From Planomonospora sp. ID67723 (lineage in GTDB: Bacteria; Actinomycetota; Actinomycetes; Streptosporangiales; Streptosporangiaceae), in contig NZ_JABTEZ010000003.1 of assembly GCF_015711605.1 (NCBI RefSeq), positions 620,001 to 684,000 on the forward strand: DNA of 64,000 nt. Direction: 5' to 3'. Shown here one piece after another: positions 7,095 through 15,751 of this stretch. Every line of letters begins with the position of its first letter. Positions within the stretch are counted from its first letter, which is position 1. A program made the position numbers and the translations under genes. Under the pieces are notes generated by a model. That model did no database searches. It saw only the letters and a list, made by a program, of their open reading frames with translations, and was not told where the DNA came from.

Positions 7095-8411
7095 TCAGCG
7101 CCCGGCCAGTGCAGCCTCCAGGCGGGGTGCGAGGTCCGCGGTGAAGCCCTCGGCGCTCTCGCAGCCGCTCGGCCTGAGCGACCAGCAGGTGAGCAGCCCG
7201 TGGACCTCCGAGCGGAGAACCTGGCTGAACCGGCTGTAGTACGGCGAGGGCGGACGGACCCGGGCGCCGGTCAGGGCGCGCAGGAGCGTTTCCGGCGGCG
7301 CGACCTCGGACCGGGGCTCCGACCCGGCCGCCGCAGGCACGGAGTCACCGCAGCGGGCCCGCGCGTAGAGCGCGGAGACCCTCGCCGGGGCGAACCCTCC
7401 GCAGTGGTAGAGCATCCCGGCTGCTTCGGGGCCGGTCAGCGCAGCCACCAGTCGCTGGGCCTCGCTCGGCCGGCCGGTGTTGCCGGACACGGCGAGGTAC
7501 TGCCCGCCCAGGACACTGGCCCAGGGGAGCGGGGTCGCGGCGAAGTCGACCCCTCCCTCCGGTCGCTCCCCGGAGAGCACCTGGTATGCGGAGGGCCAGT
7601 GCCGCAGGAAGAGCGCCTGCTTCTTCCGGAAGGCGGTCAGGGACTGCGCCTCGAAGCCGTTGCGAGCGTCGCCCGAGATCACGCCCGCCCGCACCGTGTC
7701 GACGAGCCGCCGGACGGCCTTCCTGCCCCTTTCGGTGTCGATCACCACCCGGCCGGCGGAGTCGACCACCTCCCCGCCGTTGGCCCAGATCGCCTCGAGG
7801 ACGTTGACCGTCAGCCCTTCGTAGGAGGCGAACTGCCCGGCGAAGGGGAGGGCCGGTGAGGCGAGCCTGGACCTGTGCTCCTGCGCCAGGGCGAGCATCT
7901 CCGGCCAGCCGGCGGGAGGAGCGGTGACGATGTCGGAGCGGTAGTAGAGCAGCCCCACGTCCGTGTTGAAGGGGACGGCGTACTGCGTGCGCTCCCAGGT
8001 GCCCGCGGACCAGATCTGGGCGAGGAAGTCGTTGGTCACGCTGTGCGCGGTGGTGTCGATCGGCAGGAGATGGCCCCCCGCGGCGAACTCCGGGATCGAC
8101 TGGATGTCGAGGTTGAACACGTCGTAGTGCCCGGTCTCCGCCTGGGCCGCCGAGATCATCTCGCTGCGCTGCTCGTCCGCCACCTCGGAGATCACCACGA
8201 AGCACGCCCGGGGGCGCTTCCGGTCGGAGTTCCAGACGGCGTCGAGGACCCGCTCGCGCACGCCTCCCGAGACGTCGGCCCCGCTGGCGATGCGCAGCAC
8301 GCAGCCGTCCTGGGGCCGCCCGACGGCCGGCTCCGCGGCGCTGCACGCCGGCAGGCAGAGGACCGCTACGGCGGCCACGGCGGCGGCCACGGCGCGGAAC
8401 GGGCGCCTCAC
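7095..8411 (-). CDS. Extracellular solute-binding lipoprotein
   Basis: A 438-residue family-1 type extracellular solute-binding protein. It has a lipoprotein signal peptide (MRRPFRAVAAAVAAVAVLCLPAC, lipobox LPAC with Cys about 23), so it is anchored on the outer face of the membrane. The mature part shows HYDVFNLDIQSIPEFAAGGHLLPID and YAVPFNTDVGLLYYR, typical of sugar/ABC-type binding proteins. No ABC permease or ATPase gene is adjacent. Its start overlaps the stop of the upstream VWA gene by 4 bases (8408-8411), so the two form one translational unit. This suggests a joint surface function, not classical import. Ligand unknown. Confidence 0.85.
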   Translation of the reverse strand: MRRPFRAVAAAVAAVAVLCLPACSAAEPAVGRPQDGCVLRIASGADVSGGVRERVLDAVWNSDRKRPRACFVVISEVADEQRSEMISAAQAETGHYDVFNLDIQSIPEFAAGGHLLPIDTTAHSVTNDFLAQIWSAGTWERTQYAVPFNTDVGLLYYRSDIVTAPPAGWPEMLALAQEHRSRLASPALPFAGQFASYEGLTVNVLEAIWANGGEVVDSAGRVVIDTERGRKAVRRLVDTVRAGVISGDARNGFEAQSLTAFRKKQALFLRHWPSAYQVLSGERPEGGVDFAATPLPWASVLGGQYLAVSGNTGRPSEAQRLVAALTGPEAAGMLYHCGGFAPARVSALYARARCGDSVPAAAGSEPRSEVAPPETLLRALTGARVRPPSPYYSRFSQVLRSEVHGLLTCWSLRPSGCESAEGFTADLAPRLEAALAGR

Positions 8412-10372
8412 CGGCGCCTCCTCAACTCGTCGAACACCTCGTCCAGCGCCCGTTCGGGATCGCTGCTCGCGTCGTAGCAGGACATCAGGCCCTTGTCCCG
8501 CAACTCCGGCAGTGGTCTCTTCGCGCAGCCCTTCCCGGTGAAGGAGAGCATCACCAGGCGGACGTCGCCGCGCTTCCGCAGATCTTCCGCCGTCAGGCCC
8601 GCGGGATCACCTCCGTCGGTGAGGACGAGAACGACCCGACGGTCCTGATCGCCGCCGATCGAGGCCATCCGGTCGAGCGCGTCGATGATGAGGGAGCGCA
8701 TCTCGGGGTCGGGGCGGGAGGGGCGGACGTCCATGACGGCGTCGAGTCTTTCGACGAGGGACTTCCCCTCATCGGTGACGGCCGCCGGACCGCTGTCGTG
8801 GCCGTCCTCGGGGAAGAAGGTCCGCACGCCCGTGGTCTGCTCGCCTCGCCTGCCGGTGACGACGAACTGGGCGAGCCTGCCCGCCGCCATCAGCCGGCTT
8901 CCGCCGCCCGAGGTCCTGTTCCCCATCGAGCCGGAGTTGTCGATCAGAAGGAGGACGTGCTCGGCGAGCCGGGTCCTGGACCGGTAGAGCGTGCTGATCA
9001 CTGGAGCCTTCCAGTCCAGCGCCACCGGCGCCTCGCGCTTCAGCCACCCGTTCCCGGGCGGCAGGCTGCCGGTGTCCAGACGGCCCCGGTGGTCCCGGAA
9101 GCCGTAGCGGGGGAGCGTCTCCCGCAGGGCGCCGCAGAAATCCTCGACCGCCCGCCTCACCGACCCGGGCCGTTCCAGATCCGACCACAGAGTCGGGACG
9201 CAGATGTAGTGCAGGGCGTGTCCGCCCTTCGGGTAGACGGCGGTCAGCGGGGAGGGCCCGCCCGCGGGAGTCTTTCCCGCCATCGGCACGGTGGCGAGCC
9301 CCGCGAAGCAGCCGTCCGGAGCGCGCGATGCCGAGGCCGTGCCGGACAGGGCCAGATTGACCTCGTGGAACTGCTGCTCCGTCATGACCACCGGAGGAGC
9401 CGTGGTGCCGGCGGGATACCGGCACATCACCTCGTGGACGTTGTCGTCCGGCCGGACCTCCTCCGACAGGCCCTCCGCCGGACCGGCGGCCGTGGCGACC
9501 AGTCCGACGTTGGAGGCCAGCGGATAGGTGCGGATCACCCGGCGGGTGCTCGACCTCGGGCGCAGCAGGTAGGCCCAGTCGTGGGCGCCGGGTCTCAGGT
9601 CGTCTCCGGCGAGGTCGTCGGCGAGGCCGGGAGGGGCGGCGATGACCAAGGGCGAGGTGGCGACGGTCACCGGCTCACCGAGCGTCAGCTTCGGGTCGCG
9701 CCGCCCGCGCACGTAGTCGACCTCCTCGGGGAAGTCGGCGATCCACCCGTCGGGCCGGGCGCCCGGAGGCGTCTTCGGCGTCCGGCCCCCGGACGGCTCG
9801 ACGGGAAACGCCCAGTTGTGGAGCCGGTTCCGTATCCCGTCGGCGGGCAGTGCGCTGACGTTCACGTTCACCCCCCGGCAACCCCACCAGTTGACCTTGT
9901 CCTCCATGAAGGCGTCGGCCGCCCGCCGGACGGCGGGAGCCGTCTCATCCGACACGGCGAACGTGACCTCGACGGGAATCCTGCAGGGACTCCACGGAGG
10001 ATCCCTGACGAGGAGAAAGCAGAGAACTCCGACGGTGAGCAGAATCCCCGACGAGAGAAACCACCAGACCCTCTTCTGCACCCATCGGAAGAACGAATCG
10101 AAAAGGGCCGTCAGTTTTCTCGGAACGGTGCGGCGGAGCCAGTTGAGGGCGCCCAGCGGGATCTCGGGAACGACGGTCAGCGCAGTCAGCCCCACGATCC
10201 CGCAGATCAGGACGATCTTCCATGTCATGGAGACCGATAGGGCCAGTAGCACGAGAAGGATCTGGACAAAGGCATTCAGAACGCCTGTCGTGAGCTGCAG
10301 GGCCCGTTCCTTGGGGCTGGTGCTGCGTGGTGGGGAGGGATCCTCTATCGCGGTGTCTCCGCCGTCCGTCAT
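8408..10372 (-). CDS. Membrane protein with solute-binding-like and VWA domains
   Basis: A 654-residue protein. Residues about 25-75 hold two hydrophobic segments and about 103-122 a third, followed by an extracytoplasmic part. Residues about 130-420 look like a type-2 periplasmic-binding fold (VEVTFAVSDETAPAVRRAADAFM; EPVTVATSPLVIAAPPGL). The C-terminal third is a von Willebrand factor A domain with an intact MIDAS DxSxS motif starting at Asp478 (LLIDNSGSMG), and the later VVLVLTDGGD. The VWA fold usually binds partner proteins through a metal ion. It overlaps the downstream solute-binding lipoprotein gene, which suggests a complex of the two at the cell surface. No MoxR-type ATPase is adjacent, unlike many VWA loci. 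Confidence 0.8.
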   Translation of the reverse strand: MTDGGDTAIEDPSPPRSTSPKERALQLTTGVLNAFVQILLVLLALSVSMTWKIVLICGIVGLTALTVVPEIPLGALNWLRRTVPRKLTALFDSFFRWVQKRVWWFLSSGILLTVGVLCFLLVRDPPWSPCRIPVEVTFAVSDETAPAVRRAADAFMEDKVNWWGCRGVNVNVSALPADGIRNRLHNWAFPVEPSGGRTPKTPPGARPDGWIADFPEEVDYVRGRRDPKLTLGEPVTVATSPLVIAAPPGLADDLAGDDLRPGAHDWAYLLRPRSSTRRVIRTYPLASNVGLVATAAGPAEGLSEEVRPDDNVHEVMCRYPAGTTAPPVVMTEQQFHEVNLALSGTASASRAPDGCFAGLATVPMAGKTPAGGPSPLTAVYPKGGHALHYICVPTLWSDLERPGSVRRAVEDFCGALRETLPRYGFRDHRGRLDTGSLPPGNGWLKREAPVALDWKAPVISTLYRSRTRLAEHVLLLIDNSGSMGNRTSGGGSRLMAAGRLAQFVVTGRRGEQTTGVRTFFPEDGHDSGPAAVTDEGKSLVERLDAVMDVRPSRPDPEMRSLIIDALDRMASIGGDQDRRVVLVLTDGGDPAGLTAEDLRKRGDVRLVMLSFTGKGCAKRPLPELRDKGLMSCYDASSDPERALDEVFDELRRRR

Positions 10373-10418
10373 CTTTCAGCCGCTCCTGCGCAGGCGGTCC
10401 CCGAGCCTTTGTTCGCCC

Positions 10419-10442
10419 ACCCTACGATGGATCATCGATGAT
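10419..10442 (-). promoter_or_regulatory. Promoter/operator candidate for VWA operon
   Basis: On the minus strand TAGGGT (10424-10419) could be a -10 about 47 bases before the VWA start. A perfect 12-bp palindrome ATCATCGATGAT (10431-10442) sits just upstream, where a regulator could occlude the -35 region. Both are weak alone. Confidence 0.35.
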
Positions 10443-10533
10443 AACGACGCTTTTCACAATCGGTGAGACGCCGACGGCGGTCGTATTCCGGATTCCGGCC
10501 TGAACGGCTCGGAGCTCACCGGCCGGTGGGCGA

Positions 10534-11478
10534 TCAGGAGATGATCCGGACCGGGAGGCGTCTCGCCTTGACCGCCCCCCGGACGGCCCTGGCCAGCTGG
10601 GCGTACTCGGCGGCCCTGGCGGAGCTCGCCCGGTAGGCCAGGCCGATGGTCCGGCCCGGCGCCGGATCGGCGAAGCGGCGCAGCGCCAGCCGTACCCGTT
10701 TGCCCGTCTCCACGCCCGCCGCGGACTCCGGCAGCAGGGTCACGCCGAGACCGCCCGCGACCAGCTGGACCAGGGTCGGCAGGCTGGTGGCGTAGGTGGC
10801 GGCGGTGGTGCGCGCGCCCACCTCCCGGCAGACGTCGACGGCCTGCTCCCGCAGGCAGTGCCCCTGGTTCAGCAGCACGATGTCCAGCCCTTTGAGCACG
10901 CTCCGCTCCAGCGGCCCGTCCTCGGCGGCCAGCGGATGGCCGCCCGGTACGGCGAGCAGGAAGTCCTCCTCGTACAGCGGCTCCTCCACCAGCCCCGCCA
11001 CCTCGGTCGGCAGCGCCAGCAGCACCAGGTCCAGCCGCCCCTCGCGCACCTCCTCCAGGATGACCTCGGTCTTCGCCTCGTGCACGGTCGGCCTCAGCCG
11101 GGGGAACCGCCGCGAGAGCATCGGCAGCAGCGCCGGGAGCAGGTACGGCGCGACGGTAGGGATCACCCCGAGGTGCGCCGGGCCGCTGAACGGCTCCCGG
11201 CTCCGAGCCACCTCGTCCATCAGCTCCTCCACCGCGCCGAGCACCCGCGTGGCGTGCACCGCCACCTGCTCGCCCGCCGGGGTCAGCAGCACCTTCCTGG
11301 TGGTCCGCTCCAGTAACCGCGTGTGCAAAGTCTCTTCGAGGGCCGAGACCGCACTCGACAAAGAGGGTTGGCTCATCCGGAGCGAGGAGGCCGCCTCCCT
11401 GAAGTGCAGGTGATCGGCGACTGCGAGGAAAGCCCGCAGCTGGGCGAGGGTGGGCAGGGATTCACTGATAGGAAACAC
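10534..11478 (-). CDS. oxyR: LysR-family hydrogen peroxide sensor OxyR
   Basis: A 314-residue LysR-type regulator. The N-terminal winged helix (residues about 10-70) contains LRAFLAVADHLHFREAAS and MSQPSLSSAVSALEE. The effector domain carries GHCLREQAVDVC, with Cys208 and Cys217 spaced nine apart as in the redox pair of OxyR (Cys199/Cys208 in E. coli). It therefore probably senses peroxide by forming a disulfide. It is divergent from ahpC-ahpD, the classical target. The start is the GTG at 11478; a CAATCT hexamer lies seven bases before it, a weak leaderless signal. Assignment rests on the Cys pair and the neighbours. Confidence 0.9.
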   Translation of the reverse strand: MFPISESLPTLAQLRAFLAVADHLHFREAASSLRMSQPSLSSAVSALEETLHTRLLERTTRKVLLTPAGEQVAVHATRVLGAVEELMDEVARSREPFSGPAHLGVIPTVAPYLLPALLPMLSRRFPRLRPTVHEAKTEVILEEVREGRLDLVLLALPTEVAGLVEEPLYEEDFLLAVPGGHPLAAEDGPLERSVLKGLDIVLLNQGHCLREQAVDVCREVGARTTAATYATSLPTLVQLVAGGLGVTLLPESAAGVETGKRVRLALRRFADPAPGRTIGLAYRASSARAAEYAQLARAVRGAVKARRLPVRIIS

Positions 11479-11485
11479 CTCTCAG

Positions 11486-11517
11486 ATTGGTCCGATCGCT
11501 CGATTTCTCGGATCAAT
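11486..11517. promoter_or_regulatory. Candidate OxyR operator
   Basis: ATTGGTCCGA (11486-11495) and TCGGATCAAT (11508-11517) are inverted repeats matching at 9 of 10 positions with a 12-base spacer. They lie between the divergent oxyR and ahpC genes. This is the layout of a LysR-type box; OxyR itself is the natural candidate to bind it. Confidence 0.5.
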
Positions 11518-11573
11518 GTTAGATGCGGCAAGGTGAACATCGACAACGACGTCTCTGCAAAGGAGCTCCGGAC

Positions 11574-12128
11574 TTGCTCACCATCGGTGACCGCTTCCCC
11601 GAGTACGAACTCACGGCCTGTGTCTCCCTCGACCCGGAGAAGGCGTTCGAGACGATCGACCACAAGACCTACGAGGGCAAGTGGCGCGTGGTGTTCTTCT
11701 GGCCGAAGGACTTCACGTTCGTCTGCCCCACGGAGATCGCGGAGTTCGGCCGGCTCAACGAGGAGTTCTCCGATCGCGACGCCCAGGTCCTCGGCGTCTC
11801 CACCGACTCCGAGTACGTGCACCACGCCTGGCGCAAGGACCACCCCGACCTGCGCGACCTGCCCTTCCCGATGCTCTCGGACATCAAGCGCGAGCTCTGC
11901 ACCGACCTCGGCATCCTCGGCCGGGACGGCGTCGCCCAGCGGGCCACCTTCATCGTCGACCCGAACAACGAGATCCAGTTCGTCATGGTGACCGCCGGTT
12001 CCGTCGGACGGAACGTCAAGGAGGTCCTCCGGGTCCTCGACGCGCTCCAGTCGGACGAGCTCTGCCCGTGCAACTGGAACAAGGGCGAGGCCGGTCTCGA
12101 CGCGCAGAAGCTGCTGGCCGGCGCCTGA
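11574..12128 (+). CDS. ahpC: Alkyl hydroperoxide reductase peroxiredoxin AhpC
   Basis: A 184-residue 2-Cys peroxiredoxin that reduces hydrogen peroxide, alkyl hydroperoxides and possibly peroxynitrite. The peroxidatic Cys51 is in [10 protein letters not shown]-terminal Cys164 and Cys166 in ELCPCNW serve as resolving residues, the three-Cys arrangement of mycobacterial AhpC that is recycled by AhpD. I chose the TTG at 11574 because an AAAGGAG Shine-Dalgarno sequence (11559-11565) is 8 bases upstream. A longer frame from 11523 would add residues foreign to the family. It overlaps ahpD by one base and is likely induced through OxyR. Confidence 0.95.
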   Translation: MLTIGDRFPEYELTACVSLDPEKAFETIDHKTYEGKWRVVFFWPKDFTFVCPTEIAEFGRLNEEFSDRDAQVLGVSTDSEYVHHAWRKDHPDLRDLPFPMLSDIKRELCTDLGILGRDGVAQRATFIVDPNNEIQFVMVTAGSVGRNVKEVLRVLDALQSDELCPCNWNKGEAGLDAQKLLAGA

Positions 12129-12664
12129 TGTCGATCGACGCCCTGAAGGGCTCTCTCCCCGACTTCGCCAAGGACGTCAAGCTCAACCTGGGCTCGCTCG
12201 TCACCACCTCCTCGCTGACCGAGCAGCAGCTCTGGGGCACGCTGCTCGCCTGCGCGGCGGCGACGAAGTCCGCCCGGGTGATCGCCGAGGTCGCGGCCGA
12301 GGCCGCCGACACCCTCTCGGCCGAGGCGTTCAGAGCCGCCAAGGGGGCCGCGGCCATCATGGCGATGAACAACGTCTACTACCGGTCGATGCACCTCATC
12401 GGTGACGAGGCGTACGCCACGATGCCCGCCAAGCTCCGCATGGCGATCATCGGCGCCCCGGGTGTCGACAAGGTCGACTTCGAGCTGTGGTGCCTCGCGG
12501 TGAGCGCGATCAACGGCTGCGGCCGCTGCCTGGAGTCGCACGAGCAGGTGCTGCGCCAGGCGGGCATGCCCCGCGAGCAGATTCAGGAAGGAATCAAGAT
12601 CGCAGCGGTGGTCAACGCCGTCGCCGCGGTCCTGGAGTCCGAGGCCGCCCTGGCCGCGGTCTGA
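12128..12664 (+). CDS. ahpD: Alkyl hydroperoxide reductase AhpD
   Basis: A 178-residue AhpD. It passes electrons (in mycobacteria from dihydrolipoamide via DlaT/Lpd) to AhpC through the CxxC motif Cys131-Cys134 in [12 protein letters not shown], with His138 as the proton relay. Length and motif match the family. The ATG at 12128 shares its A with the ahpC stop codon, so translation is coupled and the two enzymes are made together. A hairpin follows about 20 bases after the stop. Confidence 0.95.
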   Translation: MSIDALKGSLPDFAKDVKLNLGSLVTTSSLTEQQLWGTLLACAAATKSARVIAEVAAEAADTLSAEAFRAAKGAAAIMAMNNVYYRSMHLIGDEAYATMPAKLRMAIIGAPGVDKVDFELWCLAVSAINGCGRCLESHEQVLRQAGMPREQIQEGIKIAAVVNAVAAVLESEAALAAV

Positions 12665-12682
12665 CCTTTCCCCGTCGGGTTC

Positions 12683-12701
12683 CCCGTCCGGGCCGGGCGG
12701 G
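12683..12701. terminator. Hairpin between convergent ahpD and DUF2306 genes
   Basis: CCCGTCC (12683-12689) pairs with GGGCGGG (12695-12701), one G-U pair, 5-base loop. It lies between the 3' ends of two convergent genes and could serve both directions. Confidence 0.4.
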
Positions 12702-12703
12702 AC

Positions 12704-13510
12704 TCACGCGGACAGGCGGGGGCGGGTGCCGACGGCGGTACGGCGGCGGCGCCTGGCGGCGTCGCCGCGCTCCAGCCACCACTCGGCCAGCAGCAGGGAG
12801 GTGGTCCAGCCGAGCCAGGTGGCCAGGCCGGCGATGGCCTGTACCAGCGCGGTCTCGCTGCCGCCGAAGGCGGTGTCCAGCTGCGGGACCAGAATGATCG
12901 CCGCGATCGCGCCCCAGATCCGGTTCGTGATGATCGACATGGTCAGCGCGAAGCTGCGGATCATCCACCTGCGGTGGTCGGTGAAGCGGCGCTGCCGGGC
13001 CGTACGGAACCCGGCGACGGTGAAGGCCAGCCAGAGGGCGGCGAGTATGACGTTGCTGACCCGCGCCATCGGGCCGAAGGGACTGAACGCCCCGATCACC
13101 AGGCCCAGGGCGCCTGCCGGGAGGACCCCGCCGAGGACGTACACCCGCCCGGCCAGCCGGTGCACGGCCGGGTGGCGCTGCCGGAACCACGGCCAGATCT
13201 GCAGGCAGCAGGTGATCATCGCCACCGCGCCGAACAGGATGTGCGCCACCAGGAGCGGGTGGTACGCCGCGAAACCCTCGGGCGGGGGCACCCGGGACAG
13301 GCTCGGGTCGAGGGAGAGGTACGGCGGCAGCGAGAAGGCGAGGAAGGCGAAGGCCACCACCGCCAGGGGCGCCACCCAGGGCCGCCGCCACCAGCGCACG
13401 CGGGGGACGCCGGGCCTCACCGCCTCCATCCGCCCGGTCCGGCCCGTCCCGGACGGGATCCGGGACGGGCCGCCCTTGGCCGGGTCCACCGTGCTGGTCT
13501 GCTCTGCCAT
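12704..13510 (-). CDS. DUF2306 membrane protein
   Basis: About 268 residues with seven or so membrane segments from residue about 45 onward. It shows the DUF2306 pattern: YHPLLVAHILFGAVAMITCCLQIWPW, then HRLAGRVYVLGG and FTDHRRWMIRSFAL, with conserved His residues that in related families could hold haem or metal (inference). The first about 40 residues are a polar cytoplasmic tail. I prefer the ATG at 13510, which has GAGGAG just upstream, over the longer reading to 13579. Function unknown. Confidence 0.82.
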   Translation of the reverse strand: MAEQTSTVDPAKGGPSRIPSGTGRTGRMEAVRPGVPRVRWWRRPWVAPLAVVAFAFLAFSLPPYLSLDPSLSRVPPPEGFAAYHPLLVAHILFGAVAMITCCLQIWPWFRQRHPAVHRLAGRVYVLGGVLPAGALGLVIGAFSPFGPMARVSNVILAALWLAFTVAGFRTARQRRFTDHRRWMIRSFALTMSIITNRIWGAIAAIILVPQLDTAFGGSETALVQAIAGLATWLGWTTSLLLAEWWLERGDAARRRRRTAVGTRPRLSA

Positions 13511-13630
13511 GCCGGACTCCTCACGTGGATGTGGTCTCCGTGGGAGGAGCCTCGCCGGGGCCGCTGACGGTTCGCGCACCGATCACTGACGGCGGTCCCG
13601 GGGTACGGCGGAAGCGGCCGGGCGGGACCG

Positions 13631-15592
13631 TCAGAACCGGAACCGGCCCACCAGCGACTTGAGCTCGCCCGCCAGCGCGGAGAGCTCCTGGGCCGCCAGC
13701 CCGGTCGAACCGCTGCCCGTGGTCGTGGCGTGCACCGCCTCCGAGACGTCCCCCATGGCGCGGGCGATGTCGGCCGAACCCGCGGCGGCCTCCGAGACGT
13801 TGCGGCTCATCTCCCTGGTGGTGGCGGTCTGCTCCTCCACGGCTCCGGCGATGGTGGTCTGCAGGCCGTTGATCCGGTCCACCACCTGGACGATCTCGTC
13901 GATCGCCCGGACCGCCGCCTCGGTGTCGGCCTGGATGGCGCTGACCCGGCCGGTGATGTCCTCGGTGGCCTTGGCGGTCTCCTGGGCCAGGTCCTTGACC
14001 TCCCCGGCGACCACGGCGAAGCCCTTGCCGGCGTCGCCGGCGCGGGCGGCCTCGATGGTGGCGTTGAGCGCCAGCAGGTTGGTCTGCTCGGCGATGCTGT
14101 TGATCGCCCTGACCACCTCGCCGATCTCGGAGGAGGACTCACCGAGCTTGGCGACGGTCTGCGTGGTGGACTGCGCGATCTGCGCGGCCCGGATGCCGAC
14201 CTGCGCCGCCTCGGAGGTGCTGACGGAGATCTCCCGGATGGAGGCGTCCATCTCCTCGGCGCCGGCGGCGACCGTCTCGATGTTGCCGGACACCTTCTCG
14301 GCGGCGCCCGAGACCGTTCCCGTGCGCTGGGCGGCGCGCTCGGCGCCGTCCCGGAGCCCGTCGCTGATCATGGTCAGGGACTGGGCGGACGCCGCCACGC
14401 CTTCGGCTTTGTCGTTGATCTGCTGCACCATGTCGGCGATCTTCGCGGTGAAGCGGTTGAACGCGGCTCCCAGGGCTCCGATCTCGTCGCGGCGGGTCTC
14501 GTCCACGCGCTGGGTGAGGTCGCTGTCGCCGTCGGCGATCTCCGCCAGCCTGTCGCGGAGCCGCACGATGGGACGGGTCAGGCCGGTGCCGAGCAGCCAG
14601 ACGACCACGGCGGCGGCCACGCAGGCGATCACCGAGGCGAGCAGCACCGTGCGCCGCATGCCGTCCGAGGCCGCGTTGATCGTTTCCTCGGGCACGCTGA
14701 CGACCACGGCCCAGGCGTCTCCGGTGGACAGGCTGACGGGGGTGACCACCGTGGTGGCCGGTTCACCGAGGAACGCGTCGTCCCTGGTGGAGCGGACCGC
14801 GTCCGTGCGGCTCAGCGCCGTCGCGATGTCCGAGGCCACGGCCTGGGGGAACGGTTTGCCCAGCAGCTTCTCGTCGGGGTGGGCGACCACCGTGCCACCG
14901 GAGGTGGCGAGGGCCACGTAGCCGGTGCCGTAGGGCTTCTTCTTCGCCAGCGCGGCGCTCAGGTCGCTGAGCGCGAGGTCGACGGTGACCACGCCGTGGA
15001 ACCTGCCCTCCACCATGATCGGGGCGGTGGCGGTGGTCATCAGGACGTCCTCGCCGTTGACCGGGTAGACGTACGGGTCCACCACCAGGTCCTTGCCGGT
15101 CTGCCGGGGGACCAGGTACCAGTCGCCGGCTCCGGGGGTCTCGTAGTCGGTCAGCGGCGCGGCCTTCAGCTGCTCGCCGTCCCGGTACCAGTAGGGGAGG
15201 AAACGGCCGGTCTCGTCACTCTGGGCGCTCCCGCGGAAGGCGGTGTCACGGCCGTCGAACGCGTCGGGTTCCCAGCCGGTGGACATGCCGACGAACTCCG
15301 GGTGCGCGGCGAGGGTGTCGCGCACCAGGTTGCTCACCGTCTCCCGGTCCGTGGCCCCCGCCGACTTCAGCGAGGCCATCGTCCGGGCCAGGGTGTGCGC
15401 GGTGTGCGAGGCGCTGTCGATGATGGACCTGATGTCACCGGCCTCCCGGTGCGCCAGCTCCTCGGTGTAGTCGCCGGCCTGCTGTTGCGACAGCCGGCTC
15501 GACTCGATGGTGACGATGGTGAACAGGGTCGTGATGGCAGCCGTCACGAGGGCCAGGACGCTGATCACGAGGCGGGTACGGATGGTGTGCAC
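13631..15592 (-). CDS. Methyl-accepting chemotaxis-type sensor protein
   Basis: A 653-residue chemoreceptor. Segment about 9-29 is the first membrane helix, followed by an extracellular double-Cache sensor (about 35-300; [30 protein letters not shown] is typical). Then come a second membrane helix (about 315-335), a HAMP domain (about 336-390) and a long signalling coiled coil. Its hairpin tip reads [20 protein letters not shown], the highly conserved CheA/CheW contact. No che genes are in the window, so in this probably non-swimming bacterium its output is unclear. The GTG start at 15592 has AAGGAG 6 bases upstream. Confidence 0.92.
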   Translation of the reverse strand: MHTIRTRLVISVLALVTAAITTLFTIVTIESSRLSQQQAGDYTEELAHREAGDIRSIIDSASHTAHTLARTMASLKSAGATDRETVSNLVRDTLAAHPEFVGMSTGWEPDAFDGRDTAFRGSAQSDETGRFLPYWYRDGEQLKAAPLTDYETPGAGDWYLVPRQTGKDLVVDPYVYPVNGEDVLMTTATAPIMVEGRFHGVVTVDLALSDLSAALAKKKPYGTGYVALATSGGTVVAHPDEKLLGKPFPQAVASDIATALSRTDAVRSTRDDAFLGEPATTVVTPVSLSTGDAWAVVVSVPEETINAASDGMRRTVLLASVIACVAAAVVVWLLGTGLTRPIVRLRDRLAEIADGDSDLTQRVDETRRDEIGALGAAFNRFTAKIADMVQQINDKAEGVAASAQSLTMISDGLRDGAERAAQRTGTVSGAAEKVSGNIETVAAGAEEMDASIREISVSTSEAAQVGIRAAQIAQSTTQTVAKLGESSSEIGEVVRAINSIAEQTNLLALNATIEAARAGDAGKGFAVVAGEVKDLAQETAKATEDITGRVSAIQADTEAAVRAIDEIVQVVDRINGLQTTIAGAVEEQTATTREMSRNVSEAAAGSADIARAMGDVSEAVHATTTGSGSTGLAAQELSALAGELKSLVGRFRF

Positions 15593-15707
15593 GGGAAACT
15601 CCTTCTGGTGTTCCCTCCATCGGATGCCGGGCCGTCGGTTTGAGGCTTATCCGTACTCTGTTTCCGTGTTTCCGTCCGGGGGCCCGGCCCGGCCGTACAC
15701 GGGAAGC

Positions 15708-15734
15708 GCCCGGGCCGGCGGAGAGGGCCCGGGC
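15708..15734 (-). terminator. Strong hairpin after MFS gene
   Basis: GCCCGGGCC (15708-15716) and GGCCCGGGC (15726-15734) form a perfect 9-bp stem with a 9-base loop, between the MFS stop and the chemoreceptor start, both on the minus strand. Confidence 0.5.
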
Positions 15735-15751
15735 ACCGGCGGCCGGGGCGT

